A DNA stretch of 64,000 nucleotides, from contig NZ_ML708626.1 in NCBI RefSeq assembly GCF_008831305.1, positions 1 to 64,000 of the forward strand. The letters run 5' to 3'. Shown one piece after another: positions 27,332 through 35,557 of the stretch. The stretch's first letter is position 1; each line of letters starts with the position of its first letter. A program made the position numbers and the translations under genes. The DNA comes from Kocuria coralli (GTDB lineage Bacteria > Actinomycetota > Actinomycetes > Actinomycetales > Micrococcaceae). A model generated the notes under the pieces. It saw only the letters and a list, made by a program, of their open reading frames with translations. It searched no databases and was not told the DNA's origin.

Positions 27332-28197
27332 GCGCTGTGACCGCATGGGCCGAGAGCACCGATCCCGACGACTTCCGGCCCGCTGACGCCTGGCTGGCCG
27401 GCGGCACCGTGCTGTTCTCCTACGGCTCGGATTCCATCACCCGCCTGCTGGACATCACCACGGCGGGCTGGCCTCCGATCGCGCTGCACGACGACGAGCT
27501 GGAGATCGCGGCCACGTGCACCATCGCGGAGCTCTACGAGTACTGCGGCCGGGAGGAGACCATCGCGGCCCACCCGGCCCTGCGCATCGTCCGCCCCGCC
27601 TGCGAGTGCTTCGTGGCGTCCTGGAAGATCTGGCACACCTCCACCGTGGGCGGCAACGTGGCCACCGCGCTGCCCGCCGGGCCGATGACATCGTGGCTCG
27701 CGGGTCTGGGGGCCGTCGCCAGGATCTGGGAGCGCGGTGGCGTGGTGCGGGACATCCCGGTCGCCGACCTGGTGGTCGGCAACGGGCGCACGGCGCTGAC
27801 CCCCGGGGCGCTGATCCGCTCGTTCCACGTCGCCGGGGTCGCGTTGAGGAGCCGGGCCACCTTGCGCCGGGCGTCGCTGACCTCCCGTGGACGCTCGGCG
27901 GCCCTGCTGGTGGGACGCACCGCACCGGCTGCCGGGCAGGCCCAGGCCGCAGGCACGATCCGGCTGACGCTCACAGCCAGCACCCCGCGACCCCTGCCGC
28001 TCGAGCTGCCCGCGTCCCTGACGCCCGACGAGGCCGCGGCGGCCCTGGACCGGGAGGTGCGGGAGAGCCCCGGGGGCTGGTTCGAGGACCTCCACGGCGC
28101 ACCCGCCTGGCGCCGTCACATGTCCCTGCGCTTCGCACGCGAGATCTTCGCGGAGCTGACCGGCCCGGCGCCGGCCGACCCCCTGGAGATCACGTGA
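27322..28197 (+). CDS. FAD-binding subunit of a molybdenum hydroxylase
   Basis: A 291-residue CoxM/XdhB-type flavoprotein that passes electrons from the iron-sulfur subunit to an acceptor. The FAD-binding motifs are AGGTVLFSYGSDS (family AGGTDLL-like) and HTSTVGGNVATALPAGP (family TIGGNLA). The C-terminal CO dehydrogenase flavoprotein domain follows. Two starts are possible: ATG 27322, with GGAGG ten bases upstream, and ATG 27328, which overlaps the xdhC stop as ATGA. Its own stop overlaps the next gene (GTGA). Confidence 0.85.
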   Translation: MDMSAVTAWAESTDPDDFRPADAWLAGGTVLFSYGSDSITRLLDITTAGWPPIALHDDELEIAATCTIAELYEYCGREETIAAHPALRIVRPACECFVASWKIWHTSTVGGNVATALPAGPMTSWLAGLGAVARIWERGGVVRDIPVADLVVGNGRTALTPGALIRSFHVAGVALRSRATLRRASLTSRGRSAALLVGRTAPAAGQAQAAGTIRLTLTASTPRPLPLELPASLTPDEAAAALDREVRESPGGWFEDLHGAPAWRRHMSLRFAREIFAELTGPAPADPLEIT

Positions 28198-30998
28198 GCC
28201 CCGGCCGGATGCGCCTCGATGGACACGAGGTCGAAGAACTCCCCCACCCCGGCCAGTGCCTGCGGACCTACGTACGCGAGCACGGTGCGACGGGCGTCAA
28301 GAAGGGATGCGACGCGGGCGACTGCGGGGCCTGCACCGTTCACCTCAACGGTCAGGCCGTCCACTCCTGCGTGATCCCGGCCATGCGTGCCGTGGGCCAG
28401 GAGGTCACCACCTCGGCCGGGCTGGGCTCACCCGGGCAACCGCACCCCGTGCAGCAGGCCTTCGCCGCCGCCCAGGGTTTCCAGTGCGGGTTCTGCACGT
28501 CGGGGATGGTGATGACCGCTGCCGCCATGACGGAGGAGCAGCGGGCGGACCCGGAGCGCAGTCTCAAGGGGAACCTGTGCCGCTGCACCGGCTACTGCTC
28601 GATCCGCGACGCCCTGGAGGGCACGGTCAACACCACCCCGGACGGCGGTCCGGACGCCGGCGGCGAGTGCGGACGGACCATGTCCGCCCGCGCACCGGGA
28701 GCCGAGGAGGTGGTCACGGGCCGCGCGCGCTTCACCCTGGACCTGCCGCCGGGGGCCCAGCAGGCGGTGGCCCACCTGAAGGTCCTGCGCAGCCCGTACG
28801 CCCATGCCCGCATCCGGAGCATCGACACCACTGCCGCACTGGAGACTCCCGGCGTCCTGACGGTACTGACCTGGGAGGACTCTCCCGACGTGCTGTTCTC
28901 GACCGGCCAGCACGAGCAGCGCACCGACGACCCGGACGATACGAGGGTGCTGGATCGCGTCATGCGTTTCGCCGGCCAGCGGGCCGCCGTCGTCGTCGGG
29001 GAGACGGTGAGAGCCGCCGAAGCCGGGGTCCGCGCGCTCGTGGTCGACTGGGAGGTGCTCCCGGATCTGCAGGACCCGGAGGCGGCACGGAGGCCCGGCA
29101 CGCCCCTGGTGCACGGTGACAAGGACGGCGGGCGGGCACGGATCGCCGACCCCGCGAGCAATACGGTGGCCGAGCTGCACACGGAGGTGGGCGACGTGGA
29201 GGCCGCGCTGGCGGCCTCGGCGCACGTCCACGACGCCGTCTACACCTCCCCGAGAACCGCCCACGTCACGATGGAGACCCATGCCTCCGTGGCCTGGTTC
29301 GACGACGACGGGCGGCTCACCATCCGCACCTCGAGTCAGGTCCCCTTCCTGACGCGGCGCACGTTGTACCACGTCTTCGGCCTCCCCAAGGACCGGATCA
29401 GGGTGGTGACCGGCCGGGTGGGCGGGGGCTTCGGCTCCAAGCAGGAGATCTTCACCGAGGACCTGGTCGCCCTGGCCGCACTCAGGCTCCGCCGCCCCGT
29501 CCAGCTCGAGCACACCCGCGGCGAGCAGTTCACCTCGACGGCGACCCGGCATCCCATGCGGGTCAGGGTGCGCCTGGGATGCGACGCCTCCGGCCGGCTG
29601 ACGGCGCTGCATCTGGACGCCCTGATGAACACCGGGGCCTACGGCAACCACGGGGTGGGCGTGATGTTCCACGCCGTGGGCGAGTCCACGGCCATGTACA
29701 GAGCCCCCGCCAAGCGCATCGACATCGCCAGCGTCTACACGCACCAGGTCCCGTCCGGGGCATTCCGCGGCTACGGCCTGAGCCAGACCGTATGGGCCGT
29801 GGAGTCCGCGATGGACGAACTCGCCCGCCGCGCCGGGCTGGAGCCGGGGCGGATGCGCCGACTCAACGCCATCGGGCCGGACGATCCGCTGGTGACCACC
29901 CACGCGGACCCGGCGCGGTCCTCCGAACGGGACGTGGTGATCGGCAGCTACGGCCTGGACCAGTGCTTCGACCTGGTGGACGCGGCCCTGGCCCGCGGGC
30001 GGCGGGGGCCTGAGGGCAACGCGCCCTCCGGGGACTGGCTGCTCGGCGAGGGCACTGCATTCTCGGCCCTCAACACCATCCCGCCCAACGGGCACCGCTC
30101 CGACGCCCGGGTCACCGTGCGCACCGACGGGACGGTCGGGCTGAAGGTCGGCACCGCCGAATTCGGCAACGGGACCTCCACGGTGCTGCGCGACCTGGTG
30201 GCCGCGCGGCTCGCCGTGCCGCCCCGGGCGGTGATCGTGAGCCAGTCGGACACCGACCTGGTCGAGCACGACACCGGTGCCTACGGCTCCACGGGGATCA
30301 CCGTGGCCGGCCGCGCCGTCGAGGAGGCGTGCCGGAACCTCCTGGAGCAGGCACAAAGCATCGTGGCCGCCCGATGGGGCGTGCACCGGAGCCGGCTGGA
30401 GGTCGTCGACGGCGGTCTCTCCGCCTGGGACGGCCCCAGTGTGACCTGGTCGGATCTGGCCCGGTTCCACGCCGCCCGCGAGCGGGAGCTGTCAGCCACC
30501 GGGACCTGGCGGGGCACGCCGCGATCGGTGGCCTTCAACGTCCAGGGGTTCCGGGTGGCCGTCCATCCCGGGACGGGGGAGCTGCGGATCCTGCAGTCGG
30601 TCCAGGCGGCCGATGCCGGGACCGTGCTCAACGAACATCAGTGCCGTGGCCAGATCCAGGGAGGGGTCGCCCAGGCTCTGGGAGCGGCGCTGTTCGAGGA
30701 GGTCCGCCTCGACCCGGGCGGGACCGTCACCACCACGATCCTGCGCAACTACCACATCCCCGCCATGGGGGACGTGCCGCAGACCGAGGTGTACTTCGCG
30801 GACACCTACGATCCCCTGGGGCCGTCGGGGGCCAAGTCCATGAGCGAATCGCCGTTCGACCCCGTGGCCCCCGCGCTGGCCAACGCCATCCAGGACGCGA
30901 CGGGCGTGCGGCTGCGCTCCATGCCCATGCGCCGGGATGTCCTGTGGGAGGCGCTCTCGGGAGAGGCGGATGGCCGCAGAGGGTGTCGCCAGGCCTAG
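28194..30998 (+). CDS. Xanthine-dehydrogenase-like fused [2Fe-2S]/molybdopterin subunit
   Basis: A 934-residue fusion of the iron-sulfur and molybdenum subunits, probably oxidising a purine such as xanthine or hypoxanthine. Residues about 1-150 hold two [2Fe-2S] clusters (GCDAGDCGACTVHLNG and FQCGFCTSGMV with GNLCRCTGYCSI). The Mo domains follow, with VGGGFGSKQE, GAFRGYGLSQ and the catalytic Glu in GAKSMSESPFDPVAPA; the family more often has GVGE at that point. It is not a CO dehydrogenase because the CoxL Cys loop is absent. The GTG start overlaps the FAD subunit stop, so xdhC, the FAD subunit and this gene form one coupled operon. Confidence 0.88.
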   Translation: MSPGRMRLDGHEVEELPHPGQCLRTYVREHGATGVKKGCDAGDCGACTVHLNGQAVHSCVIPAMRAVGQEVTTSAGLGSPGQPHPVQQAFAAAQGFQCGFCTSGMVMTAAAMTEEQRADPERSLKGNLCRCTGYCSIRDALEGTVNTTPDGGPDAGGECGRTMSARAPGAEEVVTGRARFTLDLPPGAQQAVAHLKVLRSPYAHARIRSIDTTAALETPGVLTVLTWEDSPDVLFSTGQHEQRTDDPDDTRVLDRVMRFAGQRAAVVVGETVRAAEAGVRALVVDWEVLPDLQDPEAARRPGTPLVHGDKDGGRARIADPASNTVAELHTEVGDVEAALAASAHVHDAVYTSPRTAHVTMETHASVAWFDDDGRLTIRTSSQVPFLTRRTLYHVFGLPKDRIRVVTGRVGGGFGSKQEIFTEDLVALAALRLRRPVQLEHTRGEQFTSTATRHPMRVRVRLGCDASGRLTALHLDALMNTGAYGNHGVGVMFHAVGESTAMYRAPAKRIDIASVYTHQVPSGAFRGYGLSQTVWAVESAMDELARRAGLEPGRMRRLNAIGPDDPLVTTHADPARSSERDVVIGSYGLDQCFDLVDAALARGRRGPEGNAPSGDWLLGEGTAFSALNTIPPNGHRSDARVTVRTDGTVGLKVGTAEFGNGTSTVLRDLVAARLAVPPRAVIVSQSDTDLVEHDTGAYGSTGITVAGRAVEEACRNLLEQAQSIVAARWGVHRSRLEVVDGGLSAWDGPSVTWSDLARFHAARERELSATGTWRGTPRSVAFNVQGFRVAVHPGTGELRILQSVQAADAGTVLNEHQCRGQIQGGVAQALGAALFEEVRLDPGGTVTTTILRNYHIPAMGDVPQTEVYFADTYDPLGPSGAKSMSESPFDPVAPALANAIQDATGVRLRSMPMRRDVLWEALSGEADGRRGCRQA

Positions 30999-31096
30999 TC
31001 GACCTGATATTGATGGAGGGCACGCGCAAGGGTCAGCCGGGCTCCCGGTCCGCTGCAGCGCGCCCCGTCATCATCGTCACGACTATCGGAGGTCGT

Positions 31097-31624
31097 ATGA
31101 CAGCCGCCCAGGAACTCTTGACCGACGCCGCCCGGCGCGCCCCGGAGACCGCTCGCCTCGTCCTCGACGGACTGAGCCATACGGCCGCGCACGAACCCCC
31201 CGGCGGGATCCAGAATCCGGTGGCCTGGCTGATCTGGCACGCCGCCCGCCAGCAGGATGTCCAGGTATCCCAACTGGCCGGCACCGAGCAGGTCTGGGAC
31301 CAGGGCGACTGGGCCGAGCGGACCGGGGTGAACCGGTCCTCCGGCGACATGGGCTTCGGCGACTCCGCCGAGCAGGCGACTTCTTTCCTGGCGGAGAACC
31401 CGCAGGAGCTGGGCGGCTACCTGGAAGCCACCGTGCAACGGACCGTCGCCTACATCCAGACCCTCGACGACGAGTCCCTGGCGGAGGTCATCGACTCCTC
31501 GTGGGATCCGCCGGTCACCCGCGGGGTCAGGCTCGTCAGCACCATCGACGACGCCGCTCAGCACCTGGGACAGGCCGCCTACGCCCGTTCGCTCGTGGAA
31601 CCGGGCTGGAAGGCACCGTACTGA
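31097..31624 (+). CDS. DinB/DUF664 mycothiol-transferase-like protein
   Basis: A 175-residue four-helix-bundle protein of the DinB superfamily. Members in actinobacteria are mycothiol-dependent S-transferases for detoxification. Likely metal-ligand histidines are in PVAWLIWHAARQQD and DDAAQHLGQAAYAR. The ATG at 31097 has GGAGG five bases upstream. It stands alone, about 100 bases after the Mo-hydroxylase operon. Confidence 0.82.
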   Translation: MTAAQELLTDAARRAPETARLVLDGLSHTAAHEPPGGIQNPVAWLIWHAARQQDVQVSQLAGTEQVWDQGDWAERTGVNRSSGDMGFGDSAEQATSFLAENPQELGGYLEATVQRTVAYIQTLDDESLAEVIDSSWDPPVTRGVRLVSTIDDAAQHLGQAAYARSLVEPGWKAPY

Positions 31625-31674
31625 TCCGCGCCCGACGGAACGACCTGGCGAGAAGCCGGGTCGACGGCAGCTGA

Positions 31675-31717
31675 AAGGCCCCGCCCGCGGACCTCCGAGG
31701 TTCACGGACGGGGCCTT
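31675..31717. terminator. Bidirectional terminator hairpin
   Basis: AAGGCCCCG and CGGGGCCTT form a 9-bp stem, with further pairing of the interior CCG/CGG and ACC/GGT, between two convergent genes. Short T runs flank it. Confidence 0.6.
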
Positions 31718-31726
31718 CGCCGGTGA

Positions 31727-32671
31727 TCAGGCGGCCGGGGTGCCCGAGTCGGCCTCGGCCTCCTCCGGCGAGGAGGGCTCGAGGGTCCAGCCTGCGTCGG
31801 CCTCGACCACGATGTAGTACTCGCCGGCGCCGATGTCGAGGTAGCCGTAACCGGTGCCGATCTCGTTGAAGGTGTACTGGGTGCCCTCACCGCCGGGCTC
31901 CGTGTCCTCGCCGTGGACGATGAAGTTGCCCTCGCCGTCGTGGCTCGCCTTCACCGTGGCGTCCTCGTCGCCCTCCCACTTGACCACTCCGAAGCCCTCG
32001 CCGGTGACGGTCTCCCCCGGCTCCGCGGTCGGGATGGCATCCACCTCGTAGAAGCTCATGGTGAAGGTCTCGTCCGAGTCGCCGTCGATCTCGTACGACT
32101 TGGTATTGGTCTGGCTGTACGGCGAGTAGGGGTCGACGAAGTTGATCGAGGTCTCCCCGGTGTCCACGCCGTCGAGCACCTCTCCGTGGTCCGCGGTGCC
32201 GTAGATGTAGGTGTAGGGGCCCGACGAGGTGTTCTCGAAGACCACCACGATCGGGCCGTCGTGCTCCGGCACCTCCACGGTGTCGCCGCCCTTGCCCTCG
32301 ACCGTGGCGATCGGCTCGCCCTCCAGCTGGGTGGAGTCGACGTCGCCGCTCGACGCCTGGCTGCCGCTGGTAGCCGTGGACCGGGGGGCGCTGGTGCTGC
32401 CGCCCGTCTTGTCACTGGAGGCGGTGCTGGACTGGGTCGGCGCCGCGCTGGTGGCCTCGGAGGTCTGGGTCTCGGCCGGGGCCGCGGACTGCGTCTCGGT
32501 CTCCGCGGTCTCCGTCTCCGCGGTCTCCGTCTCCGCGGTCTCGGTCTGGGTGGTCTCGGTCGGCTCAGGGTCGCCGTTGCCCTCGGGCACGCAGCCTGCC
32601 AGTCCGAAGGACGCGGTCAGCGCGAGCAGACCGAGGGTCAGGGGAGTGCGGAGGGTGCTGTTCTTGGACAT
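31727..32671 (-). CDS. Lipoprotein with Thr/Glu repeat linker and shared domain
   Basis: A 314-residue predicted lipoprotein: the signal peptide ends in the lipobox LAGC with lipidated Cys27. A Thr/Glu/Ser-rich spacer, including four tandem TETAE-type units, runs to about residue 125. The remainder is beta-rich, with VVFENTSSGPYTYIYG, then SHDGEGNFIVHG, NEIGTGYGYLDIG and YYIVVEADAGWTLEP. The same motif order is found in the membrane protein at 21.1 kb (VENTGDGFLSF, SHNGTSNFIVY, NEIGRTALYTEYG, LVSVEADGKWGFEE), so the two share a domain displayed outside the cell by different anchors. Function unknown. Confidence 0.78.
   Translation of the reverse strand: MSKNSTLRTPLTLGLLALTASFGLAGCVPEGNGDPEPTETTQTETAETETAETETAETETQSAAPAETQTSEATSAAPTQSSTASSDKTGGSTSAPRSTATSGSQASSGDVDSTQLEGEPIATVEGKGGDTVEVPEHDGPIVVVFENTSSGPYTYIYGTADHGEVLDGVDTGETSINFVDPYSPYSQTNTKSYEIDGDSDETFTMSFYEVDAIPTAEPGETVTGEGFGVVKWEGDEDATVKASHDGEGNFIVHGEDTEPGGEGTQYTFNEIGTGYGYLDIGAGEYYIVVEADAGWTLEPSSPEEAEADSGTPAA
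32492..32551 (-). repeat. Four tandem 15-bp units in the lipoprotein spacer
   Basis: Units of GGTCTCCGTCTCCGC (plus strand) lie at 32492, 32507, 32522 and 32537. The two middle copies are identical and the outer ones slightly diverged. In frame they encode TETAE-type repeats, so copy-number change would alter the spacer length without breaking the gene. Confidence 0.75.
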
Positions 32672-32910
32672 GGGAAGCTCCTTGAGAAGAGGGTTCGACA
32701 GGTCTTCTGTTTCGTTCTGGTGGCCTGGATCACCGGCACATCAGTAGTGAAACACCTCATGTTCCCTATTGCAAATACAGCGTACTTCATACTCTGTAAT
32801 GCTTTTGCAAACCTCGGGCCCTCCGGCGAACCACGGATCGTTCACGGCACGGACCTGCAACCGCCCGGGCCTCGCTGCCCCTGCGTGTGCGTGCCTTCTA
32901 GGCTGGAGCC
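32672..32910. promoter_or_regulatory. AT-rich divergent promoter region
   Basis: The gap between the lipoprotein (minus) and the CitE-like gene (plus) has a markedly AT-rich centre (about 32755-32812) with TTGCAA at both edges and CAG/CTG blocks inside, an imperfect dyad. It probably contains promoters for both genes; precise boxes could not be fixed. Confidence 0.4.
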
Positions 32911-33747
32911 ATGACGACGACGCTCCTGAGCACAGCCCGCACCGCCTTGTTCACCCCGGCGACCAGGCCGGACCGGGTGCTCAGGGCCGCTGATTCCGGA
33001 GCCGAGGTCGTCATCGTCGACCTCGAGGACGCCGTGGCCGCAGCGGACAAGGACCGGGCGCGGGAAGCCCTGGTGCAGTTGCTCTCCGGGGGGCATGAAG
33101 CGGGCGTCCTGCGCGCCCCTATCGCGGTGCGGATCAATTCCCCGCGGACGGAAGCCGGCCTCCTGGATCTGCAGGCCCTGGCGGGGCTCGACGATCTCGA
33201 CCTCCTGGACGCCGTCGTGGTCCCCAAACTCGAGGATCCCGAGCAGATCCGGGAGGTCCGGAGCGCGATCCCCTCCGTTCCCATGGTGGGGACCATCGAG
33301 TCCGCTGCGGGTCTGCTCTGGCTGGAGGTCCTGGCCGCGGAGACGGGCCTGATCAGGCTCACGACGGGCACCCTCGACCTCGCCCAGGACCTCAGCTGCA
33401 CCCTGGACTCGCGGACCATGGACGCTGCGCGAGCGCGTCTGGTCATGGTCTCCCGGGCCAAGGGGCTGGCCGGGCCACTGGACTCCCCCACGCCGCAGTT
33501 CCGGGACCTGCGGCCCGTCCAGGTGGCCGCACGGCTGGCCAAGGAGGACGGTTTCACGGGGAAGTCCTGCATCCACCCGGCCCAGGTGGCCGCGGTAGCG
33601 GGAATCTTCGCGCCCACCCCGGACGAGATCGAGTGGGCGCGTTCTGTGGTCGACGCCGACGACGGCGCCACCGCGGTGGACGGCTCCATGGTCGAGGCGC
33701 CTGTGATCGCACGCGCACGCGCCATCCTGCGGGATACGGTCGACTGA
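32911..33747 (+). CDS. CitE-like CoA ester lyase (HpcH/HpaI family)
   Basis: A 278-residue TIM-barrel enzyme of the citrate lyase beta / malyl-CoA lyase group, which cleaves or forms beta-hydroxyacyl-CoA thioesters with Mg2+. Motifs are LFTPATRPDRVLRAADSGAEVVIVDLEDAV at the start, VPMVGTIESAAGLLWL with the metal-binding Glu, and GFTGKSCIHPAQV near the end, typical of the family. There are no citDF genes nearby, so it is not a classical citrate lyase. Possible substrates are citramalyl-CoA or malyl-CoA. It is monocistronic with its own terminator. Confidence 0.87.
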   Translation: MTTTLLSTARTALFTPATRPDRVLRAADSGAEVVIVDLEDAVAAADKDRAREALVQLLSGGHEAGVLRAPIAVRINSPRTEAGLLDLQALAGLDDLDLLDAVVVPKLEDPEQIREVRSAIPSVPMVGTIESAAGLLWLEVLAAETGLIRLTTGTLDLAQDLSCTLDSRTMDAARARLVMVSRAKGLAGPLDSPTPQFRDLRPVQVAARLAKEDGFTGKSCIHPAQVAAVAGIFAPTPDEIEWARSVVDADDGATAVDGSMVEAPVIARARAILRDTVD

Positions 33748-33756
33748 AAGAGCACG

Positions 33757-33809
33757 GACGGCCCCCGCGCGGGCCACGGATGGACTCCGCGGCCCACGCG
33801 GGAGCCGTC
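33757..33809. terminator. Long interrupted hairpin between convergent genes
   Basis: Four paired blocks (GACGGC, CCCGCG, GGGCC, CGG with their complements) separated by single C:A mismatches close a 7-base loop. It begins nine bases past the lyase stop and would serve both the lyase and the Rpf-like gene. Confidence 0.65.
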
Positions 33810-33846
33810 ACTCATGCCGGGCCCGTATCAGCCGGCGGACGCCGGA

Positions 33847-34548
33847 TCAGCAGGCACCACCGGGCCCGGCTGCGGCCCCGGAGCCTTCAGCGGCGGGAGC
33901 CGCACCACCGGACTGGAAGTCTTGGCCCGGTCCTCCGGACTGGCCCGGCTGGACCGTCTCGGAGCCGGTGGCGGGAAGCGCAGCGGCCTCCTGGACAGGT
34001 GCAGCCGCCGCAGCGGTAGAGGCAGCGGGAACGTCTTGGACGGTCACGGCGGAACCGGAGCTGCTCACCGGGTCCGCGGCCGAGTCGTCAGCTGAAGCAC
34101 TGACTGAAGCGTCGACTGAAGCACTGGCCGAAGTGCTCTCCGCGCCGGTGGACGACTCGGTCGTGGCCGATGCGCCGGCCCAGCAGGACTGGGAGGCGAG
34201 CCACGGGGACGTGCCCTGGGCGTCGTACAGCTCCACCGCTGCGGCGTCCTGGACGGACTCCGGCGCGCTCGCGGCGGTGGTATAGCCGGAGGACGCCGAG
34301 AGCGACTGCCACGTCGAATCCAGGAACTGGTATGCCCCGGAAGCCCCCGAGGAGGCGTTGACCGCGCTGTAGTCGCCGCCCGACTCGCAGGTCTTGATCT
34401 GCTCGAGCACCGGGATCCCCGTGTCGGCGGCCTGCGCCGGTGCCGCGGCGAGGGCTGTTCCCAGCACCACGGCGGCACCGCCCAGTCCCACCGAGCTCCG
34501 GCGCAACAGCGAACGGCTACGGGTCGTCGTCGAGGTCGTGTTGGTCAT
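33847..34548 (-). CDS. Secreted Rpf-like transglycosylase
   Basis: A 233-residue exported protein with a signal peptide ending near AQA-AD and a transglycosylase-like (resuscitation-promoting factor) domain at about 45-120. The catalytic Glu is in IKTCESGGDYSAVN, followed by SGAYQFLDSTWQSL. Such enzymes cut peptidoglycan and stimulate regrowth of dormant actinobacteria. The C-terminal half is Ser/Ala/Asp-rich and disordered; it contains LPATGSE but no membrane helix after it, so covalent wall anchoring is doubtful. The start has GGAGA upstream. It is divergent from the orphan regulator. Confidence 0.85.
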   Translation of the reverse strand: MTNTTSTTTRSRSLLRRSSVGLGGAAVVLGTALAAAPAQAADTGIPVLEQIKTCESGGDYSAVNASSGASGAYQFLDSTWQSLSASSGYTTAASAPESVQDAAAVELYDAQGTSPWLASQSCWAGASATTESSTGAESTSASASVDASVSASADDSAADPVSSSGSAVTVQDVPAASTAAAAAPVQEAAALPATGSETVQPGQSGGPGQDFQSGGAAPAAEGSGAAAGPGGAC

Positions 34549-34752
34549 GAGATGTTCTCCACGTCGGTTGAGCGATTGAAGGTCGTGTCATCGGCATCCG
34601 AGCCCATGACGGTGCCGACCTTCCATGCCGTGGATGTCCGCCCGGTGTCCGGGACATGAGGGCAGGACATGAACCATCCACCCCGAGGCGGTCTCAGCCA
34701 GGATCTGAGATCGCCACAGGCCCGGCACAGGCCTCCTGCCCATATTCCTTGC

Positions 34753-35460
34753 ATGCGAATTCTCTTGGTGGACCTGATGAGCGGCCCCGGACCGGCCGGT
34801 GAAGCCCCGGGGTGGGCCGATGGCACCGACAGCGTGCTGCGCGTGACGCGCCCTTCGGAGCTGTCCTGGACCTGCGTCGACGTCCAGCCCGATGCGGTGG
34901 TGATCCATGTCGATACCGCCGGCACCTACGACACCCTGGTCGTCCGCTCCTTGCGCGGCGAGCACATCCACACGCCGGTCTCCGTGCTGGCGGAGGCCGC
35001 CGACGGCGAGTCCGTGGCCCGTGCCCTCGACTCCGGTGCGGACGACGTGGTCCCGGCGCCCGTGAGCGTCGTCGAGATGAGGGCCCGGCTCCGTGCTCTC
35101 ATCCGGCGACCGGCCGCCTGGGAGCCCGACGAGCTCGCCAGCGGGCCCCTGGCCGTCGACCTGCTGGAGCACCGTGCGCAGGCGCACGGCCGGGAAATCG
35201 GCCTCACCCCGGTGCAGTTCCGGCTTCTCGTCGCGCTGATGCGCAATGCCGGGCGGACGCTGACCCGGGACCAGCTCCGCGACTCCGTGTGGGACCCCGC
35301 CGCGCGGCTCGGGTCGAACGTGGTCGACCAGGCGGTCTCCGGGCTGCGGACCAGGCTGGACGAGCACGGGGTCCGTCATCACCTCAGGACCATCCGCGGC
35401 GTCGGCTACCGGCTGGAGGCGCCACGGCCCGGGAGCCGACGGGAGAACCGGGCTGCCTGA
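34753..35460 (+). CDS. Atypical OmpR-family regulator with degenerate receiver
   Basis: A 235-residue DNA-binding protein with a receiver-like N-terminal domain and a winged-helix C-terminal domain (LTPVQFRLLVALMRNAGRTL, then NVVDQAVSGLRTRL and RTIRGVGYRLEAP). The receiver has lost its chemistry: the acidic pair is D7-L8, the phosphoacceptor position is His52 (PDAVVIHVD), and the conserved Lys is Ala (VVPAPVS). No histidine kinase is adjacent. It is therefore probably phosphorylation-independent, like GlnR-type orphan regulators, though not that protein. Divergent from the Rpf-like gene, which is a natural candidate target. Confidence 0.82.
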   Translation: MRILLVDLMSGPGPAGEAPGWADGTDSVLRVTRPSELSWTCVDVQPDAVVIHVDTAGTYDTLVVRSLRGEHIHTPVSVLAEAADGESVARALDSGADDVVPAPVSVVEMRARLRALIRRPAAWEPDELASGPLAVDLLEHRAQAHGREIGLTPVQFRLLVALMRNAGRTLTRDQLRDSVWDPAARLGSNVVDQAVSGLRTRLDEHGVRHHLRTIRGVGYRLEAPRPGSRRENRAA

Positions 35461-35487
35461 CCCTGCCGTCCGATGCTGAGGAACAGC

Positions 35488-35542
35488 GAACCCTCGCCGG
35501 TGTCCCGCATCGGACCGGGACGCGGGACACCGGCGAGGGTTC
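35488..35542. terminator. Perfect 21-bp hairpin between convergent genes
   Basis: Arms at 35488-35508 and 35522-35542 are exact complements (start GAACCCTCGCCGG) around a 13-base loop. The position between the orphan regulator and the symporter stop fits a bidirectional terminator. Confidence 0.7.
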
Positions 35543-35557
35543 AGCGGATACCGGGGA

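Noticed and set aside
26231-30998. Aerobic carbon monoxide dehydrogenase operon
   Set aside because: The gene set is similar, but the large subunit lacks the CoxL active-site Cys loop and its FeS domain is fused, which fits xanthine-dehydrogenase-type enzymes better.
32492-32551. CRISPR or satellite array
   Set aside because: The 15-bp repeats are without spacers and encode in-frame TETAE units within a lipoprotein.
34549-34752. c-di-AMP (ydaO) riboswitch ahead of the Rpf-like gene
   Set aside because: Such elements are frequent before rpf genes, but the expected conserved blocks are not recognisable in this leader.
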